From contig CAIVNT010000278.1 in NCBI GenBank assembly GCA_903907305.1, positions 1-7,962 of the forward strand: a stretch of 7,962 bases of DNA, given 5' to 3'. The notes beneath the pieces are model-generated. The model saw only the letters and a program-made list of their open reading frames with translations, did no database searches and was not told where the DNA came from. Numbering within the stretch: the stretch's first letter is position 1; the number at the start of each line of letters is the position of its first letter. This stretch comes from an uncultured Ignavibacteriota bacterium. GTDB lineage: Bacteria; Bacteroidota; Ignavibacteria; UBA10030; UBA8401. A program made the translations under genes and the position numbers. Shown here in pieces: positions 7,781 through 7,962 of this stretch.

Positions 7781-7962
7781 TCGAGCTTAATAACGGTGCC
7801 GGAGTTATAGCCGACATATCGTATGCGTCACCCGATTCTTTTTCATACGGACTGCCGACATACTGGTTATTTATAATATGGGGTTCAAAAGGAATGCTGA
7901 AATTTAACGCCGCAGCCGGCAGTGTGGAAGCATATTTTGAAGGTTCAGACAAGGTTGTTCAT
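7777..7962 (+). CDS. Gfo/Idh/MocA-family oxidoreductase, C-terminal domain only (5'-truncated, runs off window)
   Basis: The frame is open to the right edge (62 residues). It reads like the C-terminal alpha/beta domain of NAD(P)-dependent sugar oxidoreductases of the Gfo/Idh/MocA group: a strand with NNGAGVIADISYASPDS, then YGLPTYWLFIIWGSKGMLKFN. The domain normally follows an N-terminal Rossmann fold of roughly 120 or more residues with a GxGxxG motif. No such domain exists upstream, because that space is the GH31 gene. ATG at 7777 is the only start codon in this frame after the TAA at 7705, and it overlaps the GH31 stop as ATGA. No Shine-Dalgarno sequence precedes it. Family-like sequence (AFAKEK...FKDSAQF) continues upstream of this ATG to about 7729. 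I therefore read it as a decapitated gene; a small genuine protein starting at 7777 is the less likely alternative. Confidence 0.6.
   Translation, partial: MIELNNGAGVIADISYASPDSFSYGLPTYWLFIIWGSKGMLKFNAAAGSVEAYFEGSDKVVH

Noticed and set aside
7770..7952. A 60-codon minus-strand open frame at the right edge
   Set aside because: It is opposite the oxidoreductase-like frame, which has recognisable family patterns; the minus-strand translation shows none.

Overview
The window is bacterial, of moderate GC, densely coded, and all supported genes lie on the + strand. Two large exported glycoside hydrolases sit beside a uronate-type dehydrogenase and a Gfo/Idh/MocA-type oxidoreductase fragment. One start lacks a clear Shine-Dalgarno sequence. 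Together these suggest a Gram-negative carbohydrate degrader, perhaps from the Bacteroidota/Chlorobiota (FCB) side. That placement is an inference from gene content and style; no marker gene here fixes the taxon.

Layout: (1) 1-1862, the 3' part of a Cu+/Ag+-exporting P1B ATPase (CopA type), whose N-terminal metal-binding and first membrane segments lie upstream of the window. (2) 1863-1997, a short intergenic region with a hairpin, a plausible sigma70-like promoter, a short palindrome and a good ribosome binding site. (3) 1998-2849, an SDR dehydrogenase resembling the YjmF/UxuB-type D-mannonate oxidoreductase (fructuronate reductase). (4) 2907-5393 and 5390-7780, two different GH31 alpha-glycosidases, each with a signal peptide, joined by a 4-base ATGA overlap. 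(5) From 7777 to the window edge, the C-terminal domain of a Gfo/Idh/MocA oxidoreductase, again starting at an ATGA overlap.

Working model: genes 3-5 form one carbohydrate-utilisation operon. The two GH31 enzymes would cleave alpha-linked sugars from oligosaccharides outside the cytoplasm. The two oxidoreductases would process released sugar or uronic acid derivatives in the cytoplasm. The copper ATPase is a separate function that happens to lie upstream.

The main oddity is at 7700-7780. The oxidoreductase similarity appears to continue upstream of its only possible start codon, in another frame inside the end of the second GH31 gene. That GH31 also looks about 30 residues short compared with its neighbour. 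This points to a deletion fusing two genes, or to an assembly error, and not to a clean gene boundary. I found no RNA genes, CRISPR arrays, mobile elements or clearly new system in the window.
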